Assembly: GCA_041941305.1 (NCBI GenBank)
Contig: JBGTQJ010000019.1
Span: 90,718 to 154,717 of the forward strand
Reading direction: 5' to 3'
From: JANSWP01 sp041941305
Lineage (GTDB): Bacteria; Bacteroidota; Bacteroidia; Chitinophagales; Saprospiraceae
DNA length: 64,000 nucleotides
This document shows, piece after piece, positions 28,717 to 38,471 of the stretch; positions within the stretch are counted from its first letter, which is position 1, and every line of letters starts with the position of its first letter. Under the pieces are notes generated by a model that saw nothing but the letters and a program-made list of their open reading frames with translations, ran no database searches and was not told the origin of the DNA. The translations under genes and the position numbers were made by a program.

Positions 28717-30405
28717 ATGAAAAATTCAAAAATATGGGTACTTGGACTCCTCATTGTGATGGCGGGATTGTCCTGTACCAAAGACTTTGATAAAATTAAT
28801 ACGAATCAACAGGGATTTACCTCTGACGAGGTCAGTGCCAAATTCTTTTTAACAAGTGCGCAGGTGCCACTATATGCACCAAATCGATTCGTTTATTGGA
28901 GAGCACATTTGATTCATTCAGATCGTTTTGCAGGTCACCTTTGTTTTGGTCATTCCAAATCATGGTGGAATGATGGTTTGAGTTATGACTTCCATGGAGG
29001 TTATACAGATGCAACATACGGCTGGCTTTCGAATTATTTTGGTACAGTAAAATCGTTTGCTGACCTAACACAACCTGGCGGAGAATTTGAAAATCAATAC
29101 ATGTATGCGATGTCATTGATTATAAAGGGCTTGTATTATCAAATGTACACCGAGACTTTCGGAATGGTGCCGTTCAGCGAAGCTGGAGTTGATGGGATTT
29201 TGACGCCTAAATATGACGAACAAGCTGACATTTATAAAGGTATCATCGCAGATTTGGATGAGGCAATGACCCTTATAGGTGATACGGAAAGAACAGGAGT
29301 TGGTGTAAATGATGCTGGCTCAAATGACATTTATTGTGGTGGAGATTTGCAACAATGGAAACGATTGGCAAATACACTAAAACTAAGAATCGGAATGCGT
29401 GCCTTGGGTGCTCCTGGTGAAGATTTTGCAAATAAGGCAATTACAGATGCACTTACTGCACCTCTGTTGGATGATGCTTCCGGAAGTGTAGTGATGAAAA
29501 AAGACTTCGTAATCAGTGAATGGGCTTCTTCTTCCTACGGTGACGTTTGGCATGATTTCGGCGGCAATGGTTCCGCTTTCACAATGGGAGGTACATTGAT
29601 TTCATTATTAAAAGAAAACAATGACCCAAGATTATTTGTCTATGCAAAACCTGCCAATGGAGGATCTTTTGTCTTTAAGGATTCTGGAGCAGACCCTGAA
29701 TTTCAGACAAGAGTGGACTTTATTACAACTACTTTAGATAATTCCAACATAGATTATACAGTTACCGTCAATGCTGCTGATTCTACAACCACTATCGATA
29801 TGCCTGCTGGTCAATATGTTGGGCAGCCCACGCGAATTAATGGAGATACCTATCCCTTTGTGATTTTCGACATGTTTAGTTCTCCTAGTGATTTTGTAAT
29901 TCAACCTAGAGGACAACAAGTGGATGCTTATCCGGAAATCATTCTTTCCAGTGCCGAATCTTATTTCTTGCAAGCTGAAGCAGCTGTGAGAGGCTTAGGT
30001 GGCGGTGATGCACAGGCATTGCTTGCTTCTGGAATTAGAGAAGCAATGAAATTGTGGGGCGTATCCGGTGGAGATGCTGAATCATATATCGCAAGTGCAC
30101 CATTAGCTGATATTAGTTCTGGCTCTATGGATGAGCAGCTTGAAAAGATCGCTTTGCAACGATGGATCGCAAGTTATACAGACGGTTTTGAGGCTTGGAC
30201 AATTGTGCGAAAAACAGGATATCCTGCTGAATTGGCTAATGGCGTTGCTTCCAACCCAACTATTTTTGCACTCGGTACACTTAATGGTGATTATCCTCAG
30301 AGAATGCGTTATGGTTCAGGAGCACAGGCAAATCCAAATTACGATGCGGCTGTTCAGGCTCAGGGTGAGGATGTTCAAGGCACTACTCTGTGGTTTGCTA
30401 AATAA
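28717..30405 (+). CDS. SusD/RagB-family lipoprotein
   Basis: 562 residues with lipobox GLSC (Cys ~20). 'DFDKINTNQ' near the start and the later 'YPEIILSSAESYFLQAEAAVRG' and 'LQRWIASYTDGFEAW' helices are typical of the SusD-like superfamily. It is the surface glycan-binding lid of the SusC channel encoded immediately upstream; the 11-nt spacing implies one transcript. An intrinsic terminator follows at 30452. Confidence 0.93.
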   Translation: MKNSKIWVLGLLIVMAGLSCTKDFDKINTNQQGFTSDEVSAKFFLTSAQVPLYAPNRFVYWRAHLIHSDRFAGHLCFGHSKSWWNDGLSYDFHGGYTDATYGWLSNYFGTVKSFADLTQPGGEFENQYMYAMSLIIKGLYYQMYTETFGMVPFSEAGVDGILTPKYDEQADIYKGIIADLDEAMTLIGDTERTGVGVNDAGSNDIYCGGDLQQWKRLANTLKLRIGMRALGAPGEDFANKAITDALTAPLLDDASGSVVMKKDFVISEWASSSYGDVWHDFGGNGSAFTMGGTLISLLKENNDPRLFVYAKPANGGSFVFKDSGADPEFQTRVDFITTTLDNSNIDYTVTVNAADSTTTIDMPAGQYVGQPTRINGDTYPFVIFDMFSSPSDFVIQPRGQQVDAYPEIILSSAESYFLQAEAAVRGLGGGDAQALLASGIREAMKLWGVSGGDAESYIASAPLADISSGSMDEQLEKIALQRWIASYTDGFEAWTIVRKTGYPAELANGVASNPTIFALGTLNGDYPQRMRYGSGAQANPNYDAAVQAQGEDVQGTTLWFAK

Positions 30406-30451
30406 AAGCTTCGGAATAATACCACTGAAATAAATAGTTTCATACACACCG

Positions 30452-30480
30452 AAGGAGGGATTTATTCCCTCCTTTCTTTT
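30452..30480 (+). terminator. Rho-independent terminator after susCD
   Basis: Stem AAGGAGGGA (30452-30460) / TCCCTCCTT (30466-30474), loop TTTAT, followed by a T-rich tract (TCTTTT and a long T run to ~30495). Confidence 0.85.
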
Positions 30481-30583
30481 ATATTTTTTTTTTTAGGAAA
30501 ACTTCATTGTAGGCTAAATACTCTGTGTAAATTTTTTTTTATACTCAGCTCGTCGCGCTTTGCCCCCACGTCACCCCTGTATT

Positions 30584-30598
30584 CGCGCCGCAGGCGCG
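30584..30598. repeat. GC-rich hairpin upstream of FG-GAP lipoprotein gene
   Basis: CGCGCC-GCA-GGCGCG forms a 6-bp stem with a 3-nt loop inside a GC-rich island (30548-30600) that contrasts with the AT-rich surroundings. A similar GCGCGGC/GCCGCGC hairpin occurs at 52492. It may be part of a dispersed intergenic element. Confidence 0.45.
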
Positions 30599-30636
30599 GA
30601 TATGAAAGAACTTTTTACACACTGTACTAAATCATC

Positions 30637-33600
30637 ATGAAAAAGAATATTTCCAAAAGCTTGACTTACACTTTATTCACCCTTCTTTTTATTCAATTCG
30701 GATGTAGTACTTCTAATGAGGACAATACTTTTCTGTTTAGGGAAGTCAAGCCAGCGCACAGCAACGTAAACTTTCGAAATGTCATTCCTGAAGATAGACT
30801 AACCAATTCTTTTTTTTATGAATATGTGTACAATGGAGGTGGAGTCGCTGTAGGTGATTTAAATGGTGATGATCTACCAGATATTTATTTTACTTCAAAC
30901 CTTCATGAAAATGCACTTTATATCAATAAGGGCAATTTGGTGTTTGAAGAAGTATCACAGCAAGCTGGCGTAAATGGTAAAAATGGATGGACTACTGGCG
31001 TGAATATGACAGATATAAACAATGATGGTATACTAGATTTATATATCTGTAAATCAGGACCTTACGAAAATATAAAGTTTTTGCAAAATGAAGTTTATAT
31101 AAACTTGGGTGCAGATGAAAATGGTATTCCAAAATTTAAAGAGTCTGCTGAAGAATATGGGCTTGGAGGCATCACTTATTCCATTCAATCAGCCTTCCTC
31201 GATTTTGATTTGGACGGGGATTTGGATATGTATTTAATGAATCACAACCCCCAAACCTTTGCCATCGGAAAAACGGAAACTGTTTCCCCAGTAGGAGATA
31301 AATTTTATGTTAATGAGAACGGAAAATATGTTGATAAAACGGCTGAGGTTGGCATTTATTCCAATGACGTTTCTTATGGGTTAGGAGTTGGTGTAGGAGA
31401 TTTGAATGATGATGGATGGCCAGATTTATACATTTCAAATGATTATGACGAACCTGATTATTTTTACCTGAACAATCAAAATGGCACGTTTAGAGAAATC
31501 GTAAAAGAGGCAACGAATCATCTTTCCAATTTTGCGATGGGAAATGACATAGCAGATTTTGACAACGATGGTTTTTTGGACATCTTGACTTTGGATATGG
31601 TTTCGGAGGATAATTACGGCATGAAAACGAGTATGGCAAGTATGAACCCCCAAAAGTTTGCCGAAAATGTTGCCAATGGAAAACACTTCCAATATATGTA
31701 TAATACCCTCCAAAGACATACAAGCTATATAGATTCGGAGGGTATTCCACATTTTTCAGAGATTGGGCAATTGGCCGGGATTTCTAATACCGATTGGAGT
31801 TGGGCACCATTAATAGCGGATTTTGATAATGATGGGTTGAAAGATATTTTCATTACCAATGGGATCAAACGAGATTTTAGAAACAAAGATTTTTTTAATT
31901 ATGTAAAGCAATTCAAAAAGGAAAATTATGACGCTTTAACCAACCCGGAAAAAGTTACTGCGCTCGTACAAAAAACCCCAAACCGACCACATAAGAATTA
32001 TTTTTACAAAAATACGGGCAGTTTACGTTTCGAAAACACTTCGGAAAAATGGGTAAATAATCCAAAAGCCAACTATTCTAATGGTGCTGCATATGCTGAT
32101 CTTGACAACGATGGCGATTTGGATTTAGTTATCAATAATGTGGACGACCCTGCGCTCATTTTGGAAAATACCGCTAATGCTCGTACGAATCATTTTTTAC
32201 GTTTGAATTTAGAAGGAAGTGAAAAAAATACGAAAGCTTTAGGTGCAAAAGTGGAGGTATATACTTCAAAGGGTTTCCAGGTTTTAGAAAATTATTCCGT
32301 TCGGGGCTATCAAAGTTCTATTCCTCCTGGAATTCATATTGGTTTGGGAAATCAAACCAAAATAGATTCTTTGAAAATAATTTGGCCGGGAAATCAAATT
32401 CAAATTCTGGAAAACCCACCAATTGATACCATTATAAATATTCAATTTCAAAGTGAAATTACAGCCGCACAAACTATAGATTCAAAAGGCGATACCTATT
32501 TTTCCAAAATGCCTGACAATACACTATTCCTCCATAAAGAAAATGAGTATTTCGATTACCGCGAACAGGTTTTGCTACCTCATAAAATGTCCCAATTCGG
32601 GCCTGCTATCGCAATAGGCGATATCAATAAAGACGGGCGCGATGATCTTTATTTCGGACAAAGTACTGGTGAGGTTTCCAGAATTTTTATCCAACTAAAG
32701 GATGGTTCTTTTGTGGAAAAACAGTCTTTTGAGCAAGACTTAGAATATGAAGATACCGACGCTGCATTTTTGGACTATGATAAAGATGGAGATTTGGATT
32801 TGTATGTCGCGAGTGGTGGGAATGAATTTGAACCTGGACATCCACTTTACACTGACCGATTGTACGAAAATGTGAAAGGTCATTTTGAAAAACGTCCTGA
32901 ATTATTGTCCGAAATTAAGCCAATAAGTAGTTCCCGTATTCAAATTGAGGATTACGATAATGATGGCTATCCAGACATTTTTGTGGGCGGACGACACATT
33001 CCTCATCATTATCCGGCTCCCGCCAGCAGCTATTTATTACACAATGAAAAGGGGAAATTTAAAGAGGTGAGTTCGACTACCGCCCCTGAACTGAGAGGCA
33101 TTGGATTAGTTACAGATGCTGCGTGGGCAGATTATGATATGGACGGTGATGTAGATTTTTGTGTTGTAGGTGAATGGATGTCTCCAGTGTTTTTTGAGAA
33201 CACGAAGGGCAAATTTAAAAAGGTCTTAAAAGATACTTCTAATCATTTGTCGGGTTGGTATTTTTCGATTTCTGCAGAAGATTTGGATAAGGACGGTGAT
33301 ATGGATTTTTTGTTGGGGAATTTGGGTGAAAATTATAAATACAAAGCCAGTTCTACCGAACCTTTTGAGGTGTATTACGACGATTTTGACAAAAATGGCA
33401 AAGATGATTTGGTATTGGGGTATTATAATTTTGGCGACTTATATCCCGTGAGGGGAAGGGAATGTTCTTCTCAACAAATGCCAGAAATCAAAAAAATCAC
33501 ACCCACCTATCACGATTTCGGAAATGCTACAGTTTCGGATATTTATGGAGAAGAAAAATTGGAACAGGCTTTACATTTAAAGGCATATAATTTCAAAAGT

Positions 33601-33957
33601 GGTGTTTTAAAAAACGACGGAAGAGGTGATTTTGAATTTATACCATTTCCTGAACTTGCCCAAATTTCATCCGTAAACTCCATACTTTCTAAAGACTTGG
33701 ATAAGGACGGGCTTCCGGAACTAATCCTGGCAGGCAATCTCTTTACTTCTGAAATCGAAACCCCAAGAAACGATGCAGGATATGGTTTGGTTCTTCAAAA
33801 CAATGGAGCTTGCAATTTCATACCTCTAAGTGCTTCAAACAGTGGTCTTTTTCTTCCGGGCGACGTAAAAATTTTGAAAGTTCTTGAAATGAAAGACCAA
33901 ACAGTTTTGGTCGCGGGAAATAATAATGCGTCGGCAGATTTATATAAAATTCAATAG
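30637..33957 (+). CDS. FG-GAP/VCBS repeat lipoprotein with ASPIC/UnbV domain
   Basis: 1106 residues with lipobox FGCS (Cys 23). Many FG-GAP/VCBS calcium-loop motifs of DxNxDxxxD type occur from ~73 to ~460 and again from ~650 to 1050 (e.g. DLNGDDLPD, DINNDGILD, DFDNDGFLD), consistent with beta-propellers. An ASPIC/UnbV domain (~500-590: 'LRLNLEGSEKNTKALGAKVEVY', 'GLGNQTKIDSLKIIWPG') sits between them. Such CRTAC-like proteins often accompany SusCD loci in Bacteroidetes; they are taken to be surface glycan- or protein-binding scaffolds, with no catalytic role known. It lies between susD and the GH20 gene, after the susD terminator, and may have its own promoter. Confidence 0.85.
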   Translation: MKKNISKSLTYTLFTLLFIQFGCSTSNEDNTFLFREVKPAHSNVNFRNVIPEDRLTNSFFYEYVYNGGGVAVGDLNGDDLPDIYFTSNLHENALYINKGNLVFEEVSQQAGVNGKNGWTTGVNMTDINNDGILDLYICKSGPYENIKFLQNEVYINLGADENGIPKFKESAEEYGLGGITYSIQSAFLDFDLDGDLDMYLMNHNPQTFAIGKTETVSPVGDKFYVNENGKYVDKTAEVGIYSNDVSYGLGVGVGDLNDDGWPDLYISNDYDEPDYFYLNNQNGTFREIVKEATNHLSNFAMGNDIADFDNDGFLDILTLDMVSEDNYGMKTSMASMNPQKFAENVANGKHFQYMYNTLQRHTSYIDSEGIPHFSEIGQLAGISNTDWSWAPLIADFDNDGLKDIFITNGIKRDFRNKDFFNYVKQFKKENYDALTNPEKVTALVQKTPNRPHKNYFYKNTGSLRFENTSEKWVNNPKANYSNGAAYADLDNDGDLDLVINNVDDPALILENTANARTNHFLRLNLEGSEKNTKALGAKVEVYTSKGFQVLENYSVRGYQSSIPPGIHIGLGNQTKIDSLKIIWPGNQIQILENPPIDTIINIQFQSEITAAQTIDSKGDTYFSKMPDNTLFLHKENEYFDYREQVLLPHKMSQFGPAIAIGDINKDGRDDLYFGQSTGEVSRIFIQLKDGSFVEKQSFEQDLEYEDTDAAFLDYDKDGDLDLYVASGGNEFEPGHPLYTDRLYENVKGHFEKRPELLSEIKPISSSRIQIEDYDNDGYPDIFVGGRHIPHHYPAPASSYLLHNEKGKFKEVSSTTAPELRGIGLVTDAAWADYDMDGDVDFCVVGEWMSPVFFENTKGKFKKVLKDTSNHLSGWYFSISAEDLDKDGDMDFLLGNLGENYKYKASSTEPFEVYYDDFDKNGKDDLVLGYYNFGDLYPVRGRECSSQQMPEIKKITPTYHDFGNATVSDIYGEEKLEQALHLKAYNFKSGVLKNDGRGDFEFIPFPELAQISSVNSILSKDLDKDGLPELILAGNLFTSEIETPRNDAGYGLVLQNNGACNFIPLSASNSGLFLPGDVKILKVLEMKDQTVLVAGNNNASADLYKIQ

Positions 33958-34027
33958 TGAAAATGCAATTTATTTGCAAATACAGTTCGACGGATTACAT
34001 GCTGTTTTTGCTGACTTTAATGTTTTT

Positions 34028-34191
34028 TAAGCACCAAACCACAATTATCTACAAGTAATTTTAGCTTCATTTTATCGCTCACTTCGTTGAAAATACTCGC
34101 CAGAGCTTAGGCTATGGCTGCGTTTTTCGCCTTGTGAGAGAAAAAATGAATTCCAAAATTTTACTTATACATATTTATGATTTGGTGCTTA
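34028..34191. mobile_element. MITE-like element with 11-bp terminal inverted repeats
   Basis: TAAGCACCAAA (34028-34038) and TTTGGTGCTTA (34181-34191) are perfect inverted ends of a 164-bp non-coding segment. The inner core (34085-34134) is related at roughly 70% of positions to 45623-45673 in the element at 45566. It fills most of the 315-bp gap between 33957 and 34273; the remainder shows nothing. Confidence 0.5.
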
Positions 34192-34272
34192 GTTTAAAAT
34201 CTCAAGCACAACATTCTTGGAAATATTAAGACAACACCAATTTAGAAAGATACCAAACAAAAAAAATATTCT

Positions 34273-36606
34273 ATGTTAAAAAAATATGCATCCATTACCT
34301 TCTTAATTTTATTAGTCGTAGTTTTTTTTAATTGTGAAACAGAAAATGGTATTTCCAATATTGAAAATCGCTATGATATCATCCCAAATCCTGTTCATTT
34401 AACACCTAAAGCAGGGCATTTTATCCTAAATGAAAACACCAAAATAGTCTTAGCTGATGGATCGGAATCCTTTATTAAATCAGCTAATTTATTAAAACAA
34501 AAAATTATGATTGGTTGTGGCTTTGATATAGAGATAAGTGAAGGAAACACAACTGATAATGCTATTATTTTCACAAGAGATGACTCGGTTTTGAATGATG
34601 AAAGTTATTTCCTCAGCGTCACTTCTTCAAATGTAACCATCAGCGCAAAAGAGGATGCAGGAGCATTTTATGCCCTACAAACGATTCGTCAATTATTACC
34701 AAATGCTATTGAAGGATCTGCAAAAGAGGAGGGAATTTCATGGAATATTCCTGCTGTGGAAATAAAAGACAACCCTCGATTTTCTTACCGCGGTATGCAC
34801 CTTGATGTTGGGCGACATTTCTTCCCAGTTGCGACTGTAAAAAGGTTTCTTGATCTGATGGCCTATCACAAACTGAATCGATTCCATTGGCACTTGACTG
34901 AGGATCAGGGTTGGCGCATTGAAATAAAAAAATACCCAAAACTTACTGAGGTTGGTGCTTATCGCAATGAAACTTTGGTAGGACATTATAATGATCAGCC
35001 TCACCAATTTGATGGGAAAAGGTATGGCGGCTTTTATACTCAGGAGGAAGTAAAGGAAGTGGTTGAATATGCAGCTGAGAGATTTATTACAGTCATACCC
35101 GAAATTGAAATGCCAGGTCATTCCCTGGCTGCTATTGCTGCCTACCCCGAGCTAGGTTGTACAGATAATCAATATGAAGTTGGGACCAAATGGGGGATCT
35201 ATGACAAAGTGTATTGTCCAACCGAGCAGACATTTCAGTTTTTGGAAGATGTGTTAACGGAAGTGATGGAATTATTCCCGAGCCAGTACATCCACATCGG
35301 TGGTGACGAATGCCCAAAAACACAATGGAAAGCAAGTGCCTTTTGTCAGCATTTAATGAAGCAGGAAGGTTTAAAAAATGAGAATGAATTGCAAAGTTAT
35401 TTCATCAAGCGGATCGAAAAATTTCTGAATGAGAATGGACGAAATATCATTGGTTGGGACGAAATCTTAGAAGGCGGATTGGCGCCAAATGCAACTGTGA
35501 TGTCCTGGCGTGGAATAGAGGGTGGAATAGAGGCTGCCAAAGCTGGTCACAATGTAATTATGACCCCTACCTCTCATTGCTACTTTGATTATTATCAGAG
35601 CGATCATCCAGATGAACCCCTTGCCATTGGAGGGTTTTTACCACTGGAAAAGGTTTATCATTACGAACCCATTCCAGAAGCATTGACCAAAGAAGAAAGT
35701 GTATATGTTTTGGGCACCCAGGCAAATTTATGGACAGAGTATATTCCAACAGAAGACAAACTGGAATATATGGCTTTCCCGCGTTTGAGTGCTTTATCTG
35801 AAGTAGCCTGGTCGGCTCAGGAAAATCGCAATTTTAAAGACTTTGTAGGGCGTTTATCTCCACATATCCAACGTCTGGAACTGATGGGAGTCAATGTTGC
35901 CAATCATTTATACGATTTGAAAAGCTCCATTCAGCCCAAAAATGGGAAAGTGGAATTATCACTTGAAAAATTAGCTAAAGATGGAGTCATTTACTACACA
36001 ATTGATGGATCAGAACCGACGAGTAATTCCCTTTTATACGATGCTCCAATACCTGTTGAAACCAATCTTCAAGTTAAGGCAAAATCACATATTGATGAAG
36101 GCGGTAAAGGAAGATTATGGGAGCAATCTTTTAATATTCACAAAGCTGCTGGGAAAACAATTACCCTTAAATTAAAACCAGCTCAAAAATATAGTGGAGG
36201 AGGCGAGGGCTCTATCATCAATGGAGTTTTGGGGAGTAATGTAAGATATGGAGATGCGGAGTGGTTGGGTTTTGAGGGTATAGATTTTGAGGGGACGATT
36301 GATTTTGGTAGGGAAGAATCCCTGAATGATATTGTTTTCCGTTTTTTCAATGGGCAAGGTCAATGGATTTATTTGCCACAGAGCATAGAATTATTCACTT
36401 CTACGGATGGGATAAATTTTGAAACCCTGTTGAAAAATGAAAATATTTCGGGAGAAACAAATGTAGTCGAAACCAAAGTTGCATTGGATAATGTCAACAC
36501 CCAATATTTAAAAATAATGGTCAAAAATTTTGGAACGATTCCAGAGGGTCGTCAGGGAGGTGGGCATAAAGCCTGGCTTTTTATCGATGAAATCCAGGTC
36601 AATTAG
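34273..36606 (+). CDS. Beta-N-acetylhexosaminidase (GH20)
   Basis: 777 residues, lipobox FFNC (Cys 21). Residues ~35-160 form the GH20b N-terminal domain. The GH20 barrel (~165-515) carries 'GMHLDVGRHFFPV', 'FHWHLTEDQGWR', 'EIEMPGHS' and the catalytic Asp345-Glu346 in HIGGDE. Late aromatic residues ('PTSHCYFDYYQ', 'LGTQANLWTE') line the -1 site. Residues ~555-615 look like a chitobiase C-terminal domain (YYTIDGSEPTS). The last ~140 residues look like a discoidin (F5/8 type C) sandwich. It releases terminal GlcNAc from chito-oligosaccharides or glycans, feeding the ROK kinase and NagB. Convergent with the DDAH-like gene 16 nt away. Confidence 0.95.
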   Translation: MLKKYASITFLILLVVVFFNCETENGISNIENRYDIIPNPVHLTPKAGHFILNENTKIVLADGSESFIKSANLLKQKIMIGCGFDIEISEGNTTDNAIIFTRDDSVLNDESYFLSVTSSNVTISAKEDAGAFYALQTIRQLLPNAIEGSAKEEGISWNIPAVEIKDNPRFSYRGMHLDVGRHFFPVATVKRFLDLMAYHKLNRFHWHLTEDQGWRIEIKKYPKLTEVGAYRNETLVGHYNDQPHQFDGKRYGGFYTQEEVKEVVEYAAERFITVIPEIEMPGHSLAAIAAYPELGCTDNQYEVGTKWGIYDKVYCPTEQTFQFLEDVLTEVMELFPSQYIHIGGDECPKTQWKASAFCQHLMKQEGLKNENELQSYFIKRIEKFLNENGRNIIGWDEILEGGLAPNATVMSWRGIEGGIEAAKAGHNVIMTPTSHCYFDYYQSDHPDEPLAIGGFLPLEKVYHYEPIPEALTKEESVYVLGTQANLWTEYIPTEDKLEYMAFPRLSALSEVAWSAQENRNFKDFVGRLSPHIQRLELMGVNVANHLYDLKSSIQPKNGKVELSLEKLAKDGVIYYTIDGSEPTSNSLLYDAPIPVETNLQVKAKSHIDEGGKGRLWEQSFNIHKAAGKTITLKLKPAQKYSGGGEGSIINGVLGSNVRYGDAEWLGFEGIDFEGTIDFGREESLNDIVFRFFNGQGQWIYLPQSIELFTSTDGINFETLLKNENISGETNVVETKVALDNVNTQYLKIMVKNFGTIPEGRQGGGHKAWLFIDEIQVN

Positions 36607-36622
36607 TATTGCTATGTCCATC

Positions 36623-37501
36623 TCATTCAGTGTACTTCCTCCAAAGTGGTCTGGCCAAACAGGTAGGGCCTCCACATCCTTTCTCGCTGATTTCCAGACC
36701 TTTATAGGTAAAGACTTTTGCCCCGGCGGCTTCAAGACGATTTTTTGTGATGGGATAACCCTCAAGCATAATACATTTTCGAGGAGCAATGCTCAAAACA
36801 TTACAAGCCATTTCAAATTCTTCATCAGGTACCTCAATTAATTGGATTCCATTTGCAATCAATAGTTCTCGAAATGGGACTGGCATTAAAGGAGAATAGA
36901 CCAAAAACAAATCATTATCAATCGGGCTAAGCATAGTCATCAGATGGAAAACAACCGAAGGACCTTTGTAGTGGGGTAGGGGAACTTCTACAATTTCAAA
37001 ATTGTCAGCAGTCAAATTTTTGAGTTGTCGGATACCTTCGTCATTGGTTCGATAGCCTCTTCCAACAGCCAGGGTGTTTTGATCAATCCAGTTAGTATCT
37101 CCTCCCTCTATTATTCCAGGCGCTTCTATTTTTCCCAGGATTGGAATTCCCAAACTACGATATAGCTCTCTTAAATCTGCCTGTTCACCACGCCGCTCTT
37201 CCTTGCCCATTCTACAAAGGATAGCACCTTTATCTGTTAAAATGGAAGCGTCTCTACAGTAGATTGAATCTAAGGATAATTGTTCGTTTTTGGGTAAATG
37301 GTGGATCTTTACAGCGTTATTTTCAAAAATTGATTGGAACTGGTGGTATTCCGTTCTGGCTGTTTCAAAATCCGTATTGGACGAATAATTCAATCGTTCC
37401 CATTCCTGATCAATCTTTTTTTGATTTAAAAATGCAGCTTCAGGAGTCTTTAAAATGATACTTTGAAGATGTGCAGTTTCAGATTGAAAAGTTTGTTTCA
37501 T
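36623..37501 (-). CDS. DDAH / arginine deiminase-like amidinohydrolase
   Basis: 292 residues from ATG 37501; the longer frame reads through an upstream terminator hairpin and is rejected. Family motifs: 'EGGDTNW' (~156-162), 'LPHYKGPSVVFHLMTMLSP' with the catalytic-His region, and the nucleophilic Cys in GGPTCL near the C-terminus. The pentein fold hydrolyses guanidino groups: dimethylarginine to citrulline + dimethylamine, or arginine to citrulline + NH3. Length fits DDAH better than ADI (~400 residues); the substrate is not certain. Monocistronic, after the terminator of the complex II operon. Confidence 0.85.
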   Translation of the reverse strand: MKQTFQSETAHLQSIILKTPEAAFLNQKKIDQEWERLNYSSNTDFETARTEYHQFQSIFENNAVKIHHLPKNEQLSLDSIYCRDASILTDKGAILCRMGKEERRGEQADLRELYRSLGIPILGKIEAPGIIEGGDTNWIDQNTLAVGRGYRTNDEGIRQLKNLTADNFEIVEVPLPHYKGPSVVFHLMTMLSPIDNDLFLVYSPLMPVPFRELLIANGIQLIEVPDEEFEMACNVLSIAPRKCIMLEGYPITKNRLEAAGAKVFTYKGLEISEKGCGGPTCLARPLWRKYTE

Positions 37502-37517
37502 AATAAAGGCTGGTTCA

Positions 37518-37549
37518 TAAAAAAAGCCACCTTCATATGAAGATGGCTT
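37518..37549 (-). terminator. Rho-independent terminator of the second complex II operon
   Basis: On the minus strand, AAGCCATCTTC-ATAT-GAAGGTGGCTT (37549 to 37524) forms an 11-bp stem (one G-U) followed directly by a T-run. It lies 60 nt after the stop at 37610 and only ~17 nt before the DDAH-like ATG, so it insulates the two units. Confidence 0.8.
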
Positions 37550-37609
37550 AGTATAATCAAGAATGTATATTGCAAAAAAAAAACCGACACTCAAAAATCA
37601 CCACTCCTA

Positions 37610-38362
37610 TCAATTTTTCTTTCCAGTGATTTTTCTCCATAACCATCTAAATGGGTCATAATATCTATCTACAACACGTTCTTTTAGTGGAATGATTCCG
37701 TTGTCAGTTATCTCAATATGTTCTGGACAAACTACCGTACAACACTTGGTAATATTACACTGTCCAGAACCATAATCATTTTTGATCTTATCAATTCGGT
37801 CTTCCGTATCCAATGGATTCATCTCGAGGCTTGCCAGGCGTATCATAAAGCGGGGACCAACAAATGCATCCTGGCGTTCGTGGTCACGCAAGACATGGCA
37901 GGTGTTTTGGCAAAGAAAGCATTCAATGCACTTACGGAACTCCTGAACCCGCTCAGCACTTTCCTGGTTCATTCTGTACTTTCCATCCTTACCTTTTTTC
38001 TTTGGATCAGGCTTAAATGGTGCTATGCGCTCATTTTGGCGATAATTCCAGCTTACATCGGTTACCAGGTCCTTGATCACAGGAAAAGTGCGCATGGGTG
38101 TACAGGTAATGGTTTCACTATCTTCAAAATCATTTAATCTCGTCATACAAGCAAGGCGCGGCTTTCCATTAATCTCCATACTGCAAGAGCCACATTTTCC
38201 GGCTTTGCAATTCCAACGGATTGCCATGTCATTGGCATGTTCTGCCTGTACCCTGAATAAGCCATCCAGCACAACCATTCCTTCATCTACTTCTACTTTG
38301 TAGTCAATAAATTCCCCTCTTTCCTTGTCACCTCGTAAAACTTTGAAATTCCGTTCTGCCAT
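37610..38362 (-). CDS. Sdh1-like complex II iron-sulfur subunit
   Basis: 250 residues. An N-terminal ferredoxin-like domain binds [2Fe-2S] (WNCKAGKCGSCSMEI, then RLAC). The C-terminal domain carries the cysteines for [4Fe-4S]/[3Fe-4S] (RKCIECFLCQNTCHV, then CNITKCCTVVCPEHI). It passes electrons from the flavoprotein to the membrane subunit. The sequence and gene order match the actinobacterial Sdh1-type enzyme better than the SdhB at 41546. Last gene of its operon, 109 nt after the flavoprotein; the spacer holds a 13-bp perfect hairpin (38394-38430). Confidence 0.9.
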   Translation of the reverse strand: MAERNFKVLRGDKERGEFIDYKVEVDEGMVVLDGLFRVQAEHANDMAIRWNCKAGKCGSCSMEINGKPRLACMTRLNDFEDSETITCTPMRTFPVIKDLVTDVSWNYRQNERIAPFKPDPKKKGKDGKYRMNQESAERVQEFRKCIECFLCQNTCHVLRDHERQDAFVGPRFMIRLASLEMNPLDTEDRIDKIKNDYGSGQCNITKCCTVVCPEHIEITDNGIIPLKERVVDRYYDPFRWLWRKITGKKN

Positions 38363-38393
38363 GATTTTTTATTTGTTGAAGTAACTTCGTTCG

Positions 38394-38430
38394 CTGAATG
38401 GAGAAGAACCATTCGAGCTTCTCCATTCAG
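38394..38430. repeat. 13-bp perfect hairpin within complex II operon
   Basis: CTGAATGGAGAAG (38394-38406) and CTTCTCCATTCAG (38418-38430) with an 11-nt loop, extendable with mismatches to about 38387-38447. There is no T-run, so an mRNA stability or processing hairpin between flavoprotein and Fe-S genes is more likely than a terminator. Confidence 0.6.
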
Positions 38431-38471
38431 TGAAGGGAGCTACTTTTCGCAATATTCAATTAAAACATACT

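Noticed and set aside
37502..37594. 31-residue N-terminal extension of the DDAH-like gene
   Set aside because: It reads through the terminator hairpin at 37524-37549.
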